This document shows, piece after piece, positions 1 to 8,763 of a DNA stretch of 55,313 nucleotides. Below the pieces are notes generated by a model. The model worked only from the letters and a program-made list of their open reading frames with translations. It was not told where the DNA came from and ran no database searches. A program made the position numbers and the translations under genes. Source of the stretch: Pseudomonadota bacterium (GTDB lineage Bacteria > Myxococcota_A > UBA796 > SXON01); NCBI GenBank assembly GCA_005778355.1, contig SXON01000010.1, positions 1 to 55,313 on the forward strand, in the 5' to 3' direction. Numbering within the stretch: position 1 is the stretch's first letter; every line of letters begins with the position of its first letter.

Positions 1-2
1 AC

Positions 3-446
3 TTCGACAACGAGATCGACATGGCCGGCCTCGACGCCATGCGCGCGCGCGGCGATGTGGAGAAGATCGACATCAAGCCCCAGGTGGCCGAGTGGCGCTT
101 CAAGGCGACCGGACGCAGCATCATCATCCTCGCCGAGGGACGGCTGGTGAACCTTGGCTGTGCCACGGGCCACCCGAGCCTGGTGATGAGCGCGAGCTTC
201 ACCAACCAGACCATCGCCCAGATGGAGCTCCACGCCCGCGCTGAGAGCTACGGCGTGAACCAGGTGGCCAACCCGGGCGGCCAGAAGCCGACCGTGGTGA
301 CCCTGCCGAAGCACCTCGACGAGAAGGTGGCGCGCTTGCACCTTGGCAAGTTCGGCGTGAAGCTCACCCAGCTCAGCGAGGAGCAGGCGGCTTACATTGG
401 TGTCACGGTGCAGGGGCCTTACAAGGCGGGGCACTATCGGTACTGA
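3..446 (+). CDS. ahcY: S-adenosylhomocysteinase, C-terminal 147 residues (5' end outside window)
   Basis: This is the C-terminal part of S-adenosyl-L-homocysteine hydrolase, the NAD-dependent cytosolic enzyme that splits SAH into adenosine and homocysteine in the methyl cycle. The frame is open from base 3. Family signatures are visible: [10 protein letters not shown], the [20 protein letters not shown] block that contacts the cofactor, and the C-terminal tail ending KAGHYRY, which carries the conserved Lys and Tyr that reach into the neighbouring subunit. The stop is TGA at 444-446. The N-terminal substrate domain and most of the NAD domain lie upstream of the window. The identification is firm. 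Confidence 0.96.
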   Translation, partial: FDNEIDMAGLDAMRARGDVEKIDIKPQVAEWRFKATGRSIIILAEGRLVNLGCATGHPSLVMSASFTNQTIAQMELHARAESYGVNQVANPGGQKPTVVTLPKHLDEKVARLHLGKFGVKLTQLSEEQAAYIGVTVQGPYKAGHYRY

Positions 447-492
447 GGGCGCTCGGCGGGAGGGCGCTCGCCGCGTCCTCCCGGCCCGGCAC

Positions 493-523
493 TTGACAGC
501 CACCCGGTGTCGTGGATTACACT
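493..523 (+). promoter_or_regulatory. Candidate sigma-70-type promoter for the Kelch/metallopeptidase lipoprotein
   Basis: A perfect TTGACA at 493-498 is followed by TACACT at 518-523. The spacer of 19 nt is longer than ideal. An AGGAGG ribosome binding site lies at 533-538, just before the ATG at 543. The same TACACT hexamer occurs at 43464 with a 17-nt spacer. Confidence 0.45.
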
Positions 524-542
524 CCACGGCGCAGGAGGCGTG

Positions 543-3500
543 ATGCTCTTCGGGCTGCTGCTGCTCGATGCTTGTACCAGTGGCGACGGAAAAGACGGCG
601 TAGATACTGGATCTTCACCCCCCCCCCTCCGGCTGGTTCCTCAGGGGGCGTGGTCGGTGACCTGAGCGCCGACGCCGCGGCATGCGGCTCGGCCGTGCCC
701 GATCCGCGGCGCTATCACTCGATGGCGTGGTTCTTCGTGGAGTCGCCGCTCGACTTCGGCAGTGGCGGGACCGAGCGCTGGGTGCAGCGCGGCGTGCTGC
801 TTCACGGTGGGGTGGACGAGAGCAGTGGCGCGGTGCTCGACGATGACTGGCTGCTCGACCTCACGCACGCGGGGACCGGCGCTTGCCCGTGGATCTCTCT
901 CGGCGGCTCGGGCATCGCCAGCTTCTCCGGTGGCCTCGCCTGGGACCCCGCCCGCGAGCGATTCGTGCTCGCCGCCGGCTACCTCGACGAGGCCGCGGCG
1001 ACGGCGGCGAGCGATGGCGTGTGGTCGGCGGAGCCGGCGGAGCTCGCGGCGGGGCTTGGCTGGACGGGCCTGGCGACGCTGCCGAGCATCGAGTACGCGA
1101 CAAGCGATCTTGGCGACACGACGACGAGCACCGCCGGCTACTGGCCGTCGCTGGACTGCTCGACCACCGCCCGGAGCGTGCCGTGCCAGTATTCCTCGGC
1201 CGGCGCGGCGAGGCTCGGCGAGTGCCTCGGGGAGGCGATCTTCGAGCTCGACGAGAGCTGCGAGGATGACCTGTGCTCGAGCGGCGCGTTCTACACCTCG
1301 AACATCGACACCTTCGCGACCGTCACGCCGTGCGCGGCGACCCTCGACTGCGACGGCACGACCATGGCGAACGACTTCTACCAGCCGGCGTGTGCCGACG
1401 ACCCGGTGTGCCTGAGCGGAGGCACGGCCGGCACCAGCGCCTACGCGGACGCGAGCGTGGCGGGACTGGCCGAGTTCGCACTCGGCCTCGATCCCAACAC
1501 CGGCGACGTCCTGATCGGCGGCGGCACCACGGGCTGCGAGGGCGACTGTTCAGCGTGGGCCGCGCTGGCTGGGCTCGATGACGATGCCGACGAGCACCTC
1601 GCCATCGCCTCCGCCGACCCGCTGGTGGTCGTGGACGGCAGCACGGCTACGCTCGCCGGGTACCCCGAGAGTGCGAGCGCGGGGACGGCCGTGCCGCCCG
1701 ACAGCACCCACGGCCGCCGGGGCGCTGCCGGGGCCATCACGGGGCCGTGGTGGAGCTTCGGGACGCACACCTTCTCCGGTACCGGCTCGCTGGTCCAGGT
1801 GGGCGGCACGCTCCACCAGGACCTGGGCAAGGGGCGCCAGCACCAGCTTCGATGCGAGTTCGCGAGCGGCGCGCCGGCGGACATCTGCAACTTCTGCATG
1901 CAGGCGAGCTCGGACTGGATCGAGGGCGACCCGGCCTACAGCAACGGGATCTCCGGGCTGGTAGACGGCTGGGACAACGTGGCCGTGTACGACGCGGGCG
2001 CGGGCACGTGGGACGGGCAGGGCGACATCGGCCAGCGTCTCTACGCGGCCGCGACCTGGTTCGGCGACGAGCAGGTGCTGGTGTGGGGCGGCGAGGATCC
2101 GTGGGGCGAGCTGTCCGACCTGTCGGCCTGGGACACCTCTGCGGGGGCCCGCACGCTGTGGGCGCCGTCGGAACCCTGGGGCGGCCGGTCGGGCGGCGCC
2201 GCTGCCTACGATCCAGTGAGGCGTACCGCCTACTTGTTCGGTGGCGGAACCAACGACACCGTGTACACCTACGCTGCGGATCCGCTGGCGGGCGATCAGT
2301 ACCTCGAGCGTACCGAGGGCACCCTTTCCGGCAGCACGATCACCGCCCACGCGGTGAACGCCACGTTCGGCTACGACGGCACGACATGGACGCTCGGTGG
2401 TTCCTATGCTTTCAACGTGACCTGTAGCTCGGGGAGCGAGTGTTTCGCCGAGGACGCCATCTTTGCTGTCGCGACGGAGAGCGCGACCGAGTTGGCCACG
2501 CTCCAGGTGGTGGTGACCTACCCCGACACGGGGGCCAGCTACACCATCGAGCCGTACATCAGCGCTGGGCTTGGCGACGGTTTCACAATGCTGTACGCGC
2601 GGTTGCCGAGGATCGTCACCGAGGGGATGGACGTGCAGGTGGCGGTGGGGTGGGAGAGTGAGCCCATCGAGCAGGCGTCTTTCACCGATTGCATCGAGAA
2701 CAATCGAGCGGACGCCGCGCTCTGCCGCTACCGGACTGGCGCGGACGACAGTACCACCCCCGGCGACGAGCGTACCGACCTCGTGATCCTCGCCGCCATC
2801 CCCGTCGTCCCCGGCACCCTCGCCGACGCCACGGACATCGCCCCCACCACCAGCTTCTCGCTCCCCGCCGGCTGGCAGGGTGTGGCGCCCGGCTCGCCCG
2901 ACGCGGCGCTCAGCGCCTTCTCCGGCCTCGGCAACCTCGAGCGCGGCAGCGAATCGCACACCCACATGCCGCTGCTGGTCGCCGCCGAGGGATTGTCACG
3001 GCTCACCACGCTGACCTCGGCCTCCGGGACCTCTCTCCCGGTGTGGATCGACCCCGTGATTGACCGCTCGGCCACCGCGTACGCCGACTTCCTCGACGAT
3101 GGCACCGCGCAGGCCGACTTCGACTGGCTGGAGGCCAACGTGGCCTCGTTGCCGGGATGGCCCGTGAACCTGCTCGTGCTCGCCCGCAGCACCGCGGAGG
3201 AGGTGGCGTGGACCGACCCCGCCGTGGGCGACGCGGCCAACGGGGAGGCCTTCCCCGGGTTGGCCGTGACATGGGCCTCGCACGCCGACGGCGTGCCGCT
3301 CTACTACGCTCGCGGGACCACGCTCCACGAGCTGGCTCACCAGGTGACCGCCTACCGGCTGCAACCCCAGCCGCAGTACCTCGAAGAGGCCAGGTGGGTC
3401 GTCGAGGGCGTGCCGACGCTGCTCACGTGGATGCGCCTGGGCGACCAGCCGCTGTTCTCGACCTACGGGGCAGCGGGCCAGGACGAGCCCTACGAGGCCG

Positions 3501-4363
3501 CGCTGGCGCTCGCGGCTGCCACCTGCGCCAACTCGGCCGACGACCTGGAGGTTGACGGCGCCGACAACAGCGTTGCCTACATGCACGGCCCCTATACCCT
3601 GATGCAACTGTACTGGACCTACCGGGCACACGGGGGGAGCGAACCCGGGTTCTGGGCCAATGTCATCCTGTTCTTCGAGCGTACCGACGGGCGCTCCGCC
3701 GCCACCGTGAACGAGCTGATCAGCACGTGGATGCTGGAACCGAGCTTCTACACCGAGTGGGTGCAACGCGGTCGAGCAGGCACGCCGCTGCTGGCGCTCA
3801 CCCGCGCCGAGGCCGACACCACCGCCTGTCTCGACACCGGGGCCTGCGACCCGGTCGATGCTCTGGTGAGCGTGGAGCAGGTGCAGGTCGCTCAGCTCGG
3901 TGTCGCTAACGGGTGCGCCGTCGATGCGCCGCTCTTCTCCAGCGTGCCCTACTTCGTGTTCTGCCAGATGGCGGCCAGTACCGGCGTGGCCCCTTTCGAG
4001 GGCTGCGAGGCGACGGCCCCGACGACCATCCCCGCAGTGCTCTCGACGGCGAGCGAGGACCTGACGCTCACGCTGGACGCGAGCGTCACCAGCGAGCCCT
4101 TCCCGGCCTACGTGCAGGTCCTCGCCAACGACGGCCTGCTGCCCGGCTGGATACCCACCGCCGGCTACTGGCGCGCCTGGCCAGACGCGGGCTATCGCCG
4201 CTTCCTCGTGTGTGCCGACGTGGGCGACGTGGACTGCGGCGGCGACGCCGATGGCGACGGCTGGCCGGCCCGCACCGAGTGCGACGACGCAGACGCGTCG
4301 TACAACCCGGGGGCTAGCCCTCTGCCGCTGGCAGACCCCGACAACAACTGCGATGGATGGTGA
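543..4363 (+). CDS. Secreted lipoprotein with Kelch-like repeats, gluzincin-type HExxH peptidase region and MopE-like tail; frameshifted at a C10 tract
   Basis: The best start is ATG 543 (or in-frame GTG 540), right after AGGAGG at 533-538, because it gives a lipoprotein signal, MLFGLLLLDAC. That frame runs into a run of ten C at 618-627 and stops soon after. The remaining ~1245 codons continue in the next frame, so C11 or C8 would restore one protein of about 1270 residues. The mature part has Kelch-like blade motifs (QVLVWGGED near 2070-2100; TAYLFGG near 2228-2248), then an HELAH zinc motif at 3326-3340 with downstream VVEG resembling the third ligand of M1-like gluzincins. It ends in a DxDGDG/DNNCDG MopE-like segment. 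Function is probably surface-located and possibly proteolytic; this is inferred from motifs only. Confidence 0.72.
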
Positions 4364-4366
4364 ACC

Positions 4367-5260
4367 ATGACAATCTTGCTGATGGCGATGGGATGTACGA
4401 CGGCTGAACCGGTTGTGGCCTCCGAGGCCGCGCTCCCGACCGGCGCGGAGGAGCTGAAGCAGGCGCTTCGATCCTTCGACACCCTTCGCGCGTGGATCTA
4501 CGATCCCGAACTGAACACGGGTGGTCAGTTCACCGACCGCTACGTGGTCACCGTTCGGGCCGACGGCGCGGTCGTCGTCGACGTGGAGGGGCAGGACACG
4601 CGCTTCTCGTGGACCGCCGCCGGTGTCACTCGGGACGCGACTCGCAGGATTCCATCGACATCCCAAGATGACCCCCGGTGGCAACCCAGGCCATGGCCCC
4701 ACTGGCCCGAGTCGGTGCAGGCCGTGCAAGCGGCCGTACAGGCATTCCGAAGTCCCGACCTGCTCTGGAACGCGCGCGACCCGCAGTACTACGAATTCAC
4801 CCCGCACGACGAACCCGGGCTGTGCGAGCTCGTGCCCCCGCCGGTGCAGGGCCTCCCTGCAATCCCCGGCCACATCTTCCTTGAGCTGACGCCGGGCGGC
4901 CGCCTTCGCCACATTCAATACTACCCGGGCACCCGGAGCTGGCGCTCCCTCACCGTCGAGCGCCTCGAGATCAACCCCCCGCTGCCCGACACCTGGTTCA
5001 ACGCCGACGCCCCGGAACTGGAGTTCCGATTCCCGCGGTTCATCGACGGCGAGCCCGAGCCGCCGCTGGACCCTGGCTTCTACGCGCCCGGAGCCACGCC
5101 GCCCCCGGCCTTCGGAAACGAGCCCAACCCCGGCGAGCCTCCACCCCCGCCCCCGGGCGGCGAGCCCCCTCCCGGCGGCGAGCCTCCACCGCCACCTCCG
5201 GGCGGCGAGCCTACTCCTGGGGGCGGGCCTCTCCCTGGCGGACAGCCTCCCCCGCCCTGA
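4367..5260 (+). CDS. Pro/Gly-rich lipoprotein, copy 1 of a tandem paralog pair
   Basis: The protein has 297 residues and begins MTILLMAMGC, a short lipoprotein signal with the lipobox Cys at residue 10. The central ~230 residues match no family I recognise. They are closely similar to the product at 5553-6428, sharing blocks such as DTLRAWIYDPEL, QFTDRYV and QDDPRWQPRPW. The C-terminus is a low-complexity repeat of PPPPGGEPPPGG, probably a flexible linker or a wall-spanning arm. It starts 3 nt after the stop of the upstream lipoprotein, so the two are probably co-transcribed. Function is unknown. Confidence 0.8.
   Translation: MTILLMAMGCTTAEPVVASEAALPTGAEELKQALRSFDTLRAWIYDPELNTGGQFTDRYVVTVRADGAVVVDVEGQDTRFSWTAAGVTRDATRRIPSTSQDDPRWQPRPWPHWPESVQAVQAAVQAFRSPDLLWNARDPQYYEFTPHDEPGLCELVPPPVQGLPAIPGHIFLELTPGGRLRHIQYYPGTRSWRSLTVERLEINPPLPDTWFNADAPELEFRFPRFIDGEPEPPLDPGFYAPGATPPPAFGNEPNPGEPPPPPPGGEPPPGGEPPPPPPGGEPTPGGGPLPGGQPPPP
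5127..5259 (+). repeat. GC-rich Pro/Gly-coding tandem repeat at the 3' end of lipoprotein copy 1
   Basis: Imperfect repeats of GGCGGCGAGCCTCC-type units encode GEPPPPPPG motifs. The paralog has a shorter version at 6321-6426, so the repeat number differs between the copies. Such tracts are prone to slippage and expansion. Confidence 0.7.
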
Positions 5261-5302
5261 TCGACTCGCCGTCCTCGAGCTGCCCCATCGGCGAGACGCT
5301 GA

Positions 5303-5405
5303 CTACCTCCGAACATCCTCCGGAACCACGACCTGCCGCGCATCCACCGGCGGGTCTTCCACCGCCGCCACGCGGAACTCCACGCGGCGGTGGATGGCCT
5401 CGGCG
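5303..5405 (-). pseudogene. OmpA-family 3'-end remnant, copy 1 (103 bp)
   Basis: Read on the minus strand, these 103 bp encode AEAIHRRVEFRVAAVED and continue to VVVPEDVRR and a stop. They align without gaps to the 3' end of the intact OmpA gene at 7303-7405. No upstream OmpA sequence follows. The differences keep the frame and stop, so this could be what remains of a former full OmpA paralog rather than a random fragment. Confidence 0.85.
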
Positions 5406-5424
5406 GGCGGTTGGTGATCGTCCC

Positions 5425-5453
5425 TTGTTCGGCACCAAAGTCGGGGCTATCAT
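5425..5453 (+). promoter_or_regulatory. Duplicated TA-type promoter, now upstream of lipoprotein copy 2
   Basis: TTGTTC (5425-5430), a 17-nt spacer and TATCAT (5448-5453) form a good sigma-70-like promoter. It is a near-identical copy of the promoter of the antitoxin gene (6593-6621). Here the following antitoxin sequence is mostly deleted, so the promoter would drive the lipoprotein at 5553. Confidence 0.7.
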
Positions 5454-5552
5454 GGGTGCTCTTGTAGGAGCGAACTGGCCGAGGGCGAGGAGGATGTGCG
5501 GTCGGGGCTGCTGCTCTCCGACCCCGACAACAACTGCGATGGGTGGTGAACC
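5454..5552 (+). pseudogene. Antitoxin remnant fused to a copy of the 3' end of the Kelch/peptidase gene
   Basis: This stretch joins three pieces. First is the antitoxin leader (..TCTTGTAGGAGCGAAC). Second is the antitoxin 3' part starting TGGCCGAGGGCGAGG, matching 6846-6880, so about 200 bp are missing between. Third is a copy of the last ~30 bp of the 543-4363 gene (GACCCCGACAACAACTGCG) through its TGA and the spacer before the lipoprotein ATG. It is a mosaic left by duplication and deletion. Confidence 0.75.
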
Positions 5553-6428
5553 ATGATTGCCTTCCTGGTGGCGATGGCCTGCACGACGGCCGATCCGGTC
5601 GTGGCCTCGGAGGCGGCGCTCCCGCCGGGCGGAGAAGATTTGAAACAGGGGCTACGGTCGTTCGACACCCTGAGAGCGTGGATCTACGATCCCGAGCTTA
5701 TCACCGCCGGGCAGTTCACCGATCGCTACGTGATCTCGGTTCGTGCCGACGGCGCGGTCGTGGTCGATGTCGACGGACAGAGTGTGCGCTTTTTCTGGAC
5801 AGCGACGGGAGTCACCAGGGACGCCACGCGGCTCATCCCATCGACATCGCAAGATGACCCCCGGTGGCAACCCAGGCCATGGCTCCACTGGCCCGAGTCC
5901 GTGCAGGCCGTACAGGCCGCCGTGCAGGCGTTCCGGAGTCCCGACCTGCTCTGGAACGCCCGCGACCCGCAGTACTATGGGTTGGCGGAGAACGACTCGC
6001 CGCGTCGGTGCGAGGTCGTGCCCCCAGCGATGCAGTGCCTTCCGGCACTCCCCGGTCACCTCTTCCTGGAAATGATGCCGAGCGGCCGATTGTACCACAT
6101 CCAGTACTACTCCGCGCCGAAGCGCTTCCGGACGCTCAACGTCCAGCGCCTCGAGATCAACCCCCCGCTCCCCGACGCCTGGTTCAACGCCGACGCCCCG
6201 GAGCTCGAGTTCCGATTCCCGCAGTTCATCGACGGCGAGCCCGAGCCGCCCCTCGACCCCGGCTTCTATGCGGCCGGCGCCACGCCGCCCCTGGCCTTCG
6301 GAAACGAGCCCGACCCCGGCGAGCCTCCACCGCCGCCCTCAAGCGGCGAACCCCCACCGCCACCTCCGGGCGGCGAGCCTCCCCCTGGGGGCGGGCCTCT
6401 CCCTGGCGGACAGCCTCCCCCTCCTTGA
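5553..6428 (+). CDS. Pro/Gly-rich lipoprotein, copy 2 of a tandem paralog pair
   Basis: This 291-residue protein is the paralog of the product at 4367-5260. It has a lipoprotein-like start (MIAFLVAMAC, Cys at residue 10), the same central domain (RAWIYDPEL, QFTDRYV, FRSPDLLWNARDPQYYG) and a shorter C-terminal PPPPGGEPPPGG tract. The 5' flank repeats the end of the Kelch/peptidase gene, and a duplicated TTGTTC-N17-TATCAT promoter lies 100 bp upstream. This copy may therefore be expressed independently of copy 1. The sequences have clearly diverged, notably around residues 145-190, so the duplication is not very recent. Function is unknown. Confidence 0.8.
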   Translation: MIAFLVAMACTTADPVVASEAALPPGGEDLKQGLRSFDTLRAWIYDPELITAGQFTDRYVISVRADGAVVVDVDGQSVRFFWTATGVTRDATRLIPSTSQDDPRWQPRPWLHWPESVQAVQAAVQAFRSPDLLWNARDPQYYGLAENDSPRRCEVVPPAMQCLPALPGHLFLEMMPSGRLYHIQYYSAPKRFRTLNVQRLEINPPLPDAWFNADAPELEFRFPQFIDGEPEPPLDPGFYAAGATPPLAFGNEPDPGEPPPPPSSGEPPPPPPGGEPPPGGGPLPGGQPPPP

Positions 6429-6470
6429 TCGACTCGCCGTCCTCACGCCGCCCCAACGGCGAGAGGACGA

Positions 6471-6573
6471 CTAGCGCCGCACATCCTCCGTAACCACCGC
6501 CTGCCGCGCATCCACCGGCAGGTTTTCCACCTCCGCCACGCGGAACTCCACGCGGCGGTTGATGGCCTCGGCG
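6471..6573 (-). pseudogene. OmpA-family 3'-end remnant, copy 2 (103 bp)
   Basis: The minus strand encodes AEAINRRVEFRVAEVEN and continues to VVTEDVRR and a stop, colinear over exactly 103 bp with the OmpA 3' end at 7303-7405. Together with that copy it flanks the toxin-antitoxin module as a direct repeat. Confidence 0.85.
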
Positions 6574-6592
6574 GGCGGCTGGTGATCGGCCC

Positions 6593-6621
6593 TTGTTCGG
6601 CACCAAAGTCGGGGCTATCAT
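6593..6621 (+). promoter_or_regulatory. Promoter of the toxin-antitoxin module
   Basis: TTGTTC (6593-6598), a 17-nt spacer and TATCAT (6616-6621) lie 37 bp before the antitoxin ATG at 6659. The intervening GGAGCG (6635-6640) may be a weak ribosome binding site. Confidence 0.7.
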
Positions 6622-6658
6622 AGGTGTTCTCTCTGGAGCGAACTTGCCCTCGTTGAAG

Positions 6659-6934
6659 ATGAGCGAAGACCTCCGCCCGCTCACGGACCTGAAGACCGAG
6701 GCGGGCGACATCGTGGGACAGGTGGAGCGCACGGGCCGCCCGGTGGTGATCACCCGGCACGGGAGGGGCGTCGCGGTGATTCTCTCGCTCGCAGCGTTCG
6801 AGGAGATGCAAACCCGCATGGAGACGGCGGATCTCCGGCGCGCACTGGCCGAGGGCGAGGAGGATGTGCGGTCGGGGCGGCTGCTCACCCACGCGGAGGT
6901 GGCGCGACGGCACGCGAGGCCGACGCGTGGGTGA
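6659..6934 (+). CDS. Phd/YefM-family antitoxin
   Basis: A 91-residue protein starting MSEDLRPLTDLKTEAGDIV. The N-terminal half fits the Phd/YefM fold: a short strand, a helix covering the conserved L.....I...V..T, then the PVVITRHGRGVAVILS strand pair that binds operator DNA. The C-terminal part (EEDVRSGRLLTHAEVARRH) is the usual toxin-wrapping tail. I chose ATG 6659 over the upstream in-frame TTG 6593, because the latter lies inside the -35 element. It overlaps the toxin gene by 8 nt, the typical antitoxin-first order. Phd-type antitoxins repress their own promoter, probably 6593-6621 here. Confidence 0.88.
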   Translation: MSEDLRPLTDLKTEAGDIVGQVERTGRPVVITRHGRGVAVILSLAAFEEMQTRMETADLRRALAEGEEDVRSGRLLTHAEVARRHARPTRG

Positions 6935-7250
6935 CCGCAAGGTCGCCGTCCTCTGGACCGAGCGTGCCGACCGCGACCTGGGCCGGGCGATCGCCTTCGC
7001 CGAGGAACGCGGCGGCCGCGCGCCAGACCGCGTGGCGCGAGCCGTCTTGGAGCGCGGGGATCTCCTCGCGTCGCAGCCGGAGCTCGGCTCGCCGGTCGAA
7101 CTGGACGGGGAACCGACGCGCTATCGAAGGGTCGTGGCGGGAACGTACTCGATCTACTACCGCGTGTCCGAGGCCGTCGATGCCACCGAGGTGATCGTCA
7201 TTCGCGTGTGGCACTCGTCGAGAGACCCGGCCACGCTGGTGCTCGAGTAG
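6927..7250 (+). CDS. ParE/RelE-superfamily toxin
   Basis: This 107-residue basic protein starts at GTG 6927, overlapping the antitoxin by 8 nt. It has the family layout: WTERADRDLGRAIAFAEE (helical N-terminus), PELGSPVE, RRVVAGTYSIYYRV and the C-terminal EVIVIRVWHSSRDP. The R.....Y.I.Y....VI...W..RDP pattern is typical of the ParE/RelE superfamily. ParE members poison gyrase and RelE members cleave mRNA on ribosomes; the sequence alone does not decide which applies. Its partner is the Phd/YefM protein directly upstream. Confidence 0.87.
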   Translation: MGDRKVAVLWTERADRDLGRAIAFAEERGGRAPDRVARAVLERGDLLASQPELGSPVELDGEPTRYRRVVAGTYSIYYRVSEAVDATEVIVIRVWHSSRDPATLVLE

Positions 7251-7302
7251 GAGCTCCGGACAGCAGAGGTCGGGCGCACGCCCCGTGAGCTACCCGCCCA
7301 CC

Positions 7303-8763
7303 CTACCTCCGAACATCCTCCGGAACCACGACCCGCCGGGCATCCACCGGCAGGTCTTCCACCGCCGCCACGCGGAACTCCACGCGGCGGTTGATGGCCT
7401 CGGCGTCTGGTGCCGTGTCGGCCACCAGCAAGCGGGTCTCGCCGAAGCCCTTCGAGAGGAGGCGCTTTGGCTCCACGCCGTGCCCCACCAGCCAATCCAT
7501 CACCGCGTAGGCGCGGGCGTCGGACAGGCGTAGGTTGTAGGCGTCGGGCCCGTTGGTGTTGGTGTGTCCTTCCACCAGGAAGTAGGCGATCTCCGGGTGT
7601 GACACGATCACGTCGCGCACCGCCTCGAGCACCGGCGTGGCGCTCGGCAGTAGCTCCGCGCGGCCCTCGCGGAAGAAGATCGCCTCGGTGATGACAATGC
7701 GGTCGCCCGCCCACTCGGCCACCTTCGGGCAGCCGTCGGAGTAGCGCGGGTCTTGCTCGGGGTGGATGGGCTCGCGCGGGCAGGCGTCGCGGGCGAACTC
7801 CACGCCGTCCTGGTCGCCGTCGAACTCGGGGCAGCCGTCGTCGTCGGCGAAACCATCGACCGTCTCCGGCATGTCGTCACACTGGTCCACCACGTCGGGG
7901 AAGCCGTCGCCGTCGGTGTCCAGGTTGGGATCGATCTCGGGCGGCGGCGCGGGGGGCGCGGGCTTTGTATAGGTCCAGCCCACCGAGAGGAAGGCGCGCC
8001 AGGAGGCGGCGCCCACCCCGTCGTTGAGGCCGGTCGCCGCGCCGAGCGAGGCGAAAGCCCCCTGGGGCAGGCGGTAACGACCGGACACCATCGCTTCCAG
8101 CGGCCAGCTCTCCGACACCACGTCGGACTGCGAGGTGAACTCGAGCTGGGTGGTGAGCGCGTCGTTCCAACTGTAGCCGACGCCCAGCCCCACCAGCGGG
8201 CCGAGCCCGGTGTCGAGGTTGCGGGCCTCCTCGGGGAAGCTCGCCTGCATCCCGGCCATGCCGAGGAGGTCGATGTCGCCCTGGTGCACCTCGGCGAGGG
8301 CCAGGAGCCCGGCGCGCGGTCCCGCGCTGCCCACGTAGTGACTCTCGTCGCCGGTGGGGGCCCAGAGGTTGGCCTGCACCGCGAGCTGTGGCATCCAGCC
8401 CTTGCCGCGCAGCGCGGGGACGAGCACGCCAGCGCGCAGGTCGCCCGGCGCGCTGAAGGAGCCGGACAGGTCTTCGCCGAAGGCGTGCAAGGGCAGCGCG
8501 GCGTCGATCCGCAGGCCGCCGAAGGAGTAGCCGCCGGCGAGGTGCACGGTGCCGAGCGAGGCCAACACCGGCTCGCGCCCGGTCGGCATCACCTCGGACA
8601 GGGGGCGGTCGGCGTAGTCGAAGGCCATCAGCGTGTCCCAGGAGCCGCCCCGGCCAGCGTAGGCGGTGCCGAGGCGCGAGAAGGCCGCCGGGTCGCCCGT
8701 GGTGCCAAAGAGCTGGAAGCCGTGGGCGTCGATGGCGTGGGCGAGGGTGACGAGGAGGATCAT
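7303..8763 (-). CDS. OmpA-family outer-membrane protein with calcium-binding linker
   Basis: A 486-residue protein with a short signal (MILLVTLAHA). Residues ~20-265 look like a beta-barrel resembling those found in myxobacterial OmpA-like adventurous-motility/OM proteins. Residues ~275-340 form an acidic thrombospondin type 3-like linker (DTDGDGFPDVVDQCDD, DGCPEFDGDQDGVEF). Residues ~350-475 are an OmpA peptidoglycan-binding domain with VEGHTNTNGPDAYNLRLSDAR, which includes the Asp and Arg that bind diaminopimelate. It probably ties the outer membrane to the cell wall. The start overlaps the stop of the upstream beta-helix gene by 4 nt (ATGA), so they form an operon. Its last 103 bp occur twice more, at 5303 and 6471. 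Confidence 0.9.
   Translation of the reverse strand: MILLVTLAHAIDAHGFQLFGTTGDPAAFSRLGTAYAGRGGSWDTLMAFDYADRPLSEVMPTGREPVLASLGTVHLAGGYSFGGLRIDAALPLHAFGEDLSGSFSAPGDLRAGVLVPALRGKGWMPQLAVQANLWAPTGDESHYVGSAGPRAGLLALAEVHQGDIDLLGMAGMQASFPEEARNLDTGLGPLVGLGVGYSWNDALTTQLEFTSQSDVVSESWPLEAMVSGRYRLPQGAFASLGAATGLNDGVGAASWRAFLSVGWTYTKPAPPAPPPEIDPNLDTDGDGFPDVVDQCDDMPETVDGFADDDGCPEFDGDQDGVEFARDACPREPIHPEQDPRYSDGCPKVAEWAGDRIVITEAIFFREGRAELLPSATPVLEAVRDVIVSHPEIAYFLVEGHTNTNGPDAYNLRLSDARAYAVMDWLVGHGVEPKRLLSKGFGETRLLVADTAPDAEAINRRVEFRVAAVEDLPVDARRVVVPEDVRR

Noticed and set aside
2996..4918. A 640-codon antisense frame across the Kelch/peptidase and lipoprotein genes
   Set aside because: The opposite strand carries HExxH, Kelch and lipobox motifs. 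The antisense product is Arg/Gly/His-rich without recognisable features.
5080..5343. Minus-strand Gly/Pro-rich frame in the lipoprotein tail
   Set aside because: It is the reverse of the GEPPPPPPG repeat and has no start context or independent features.
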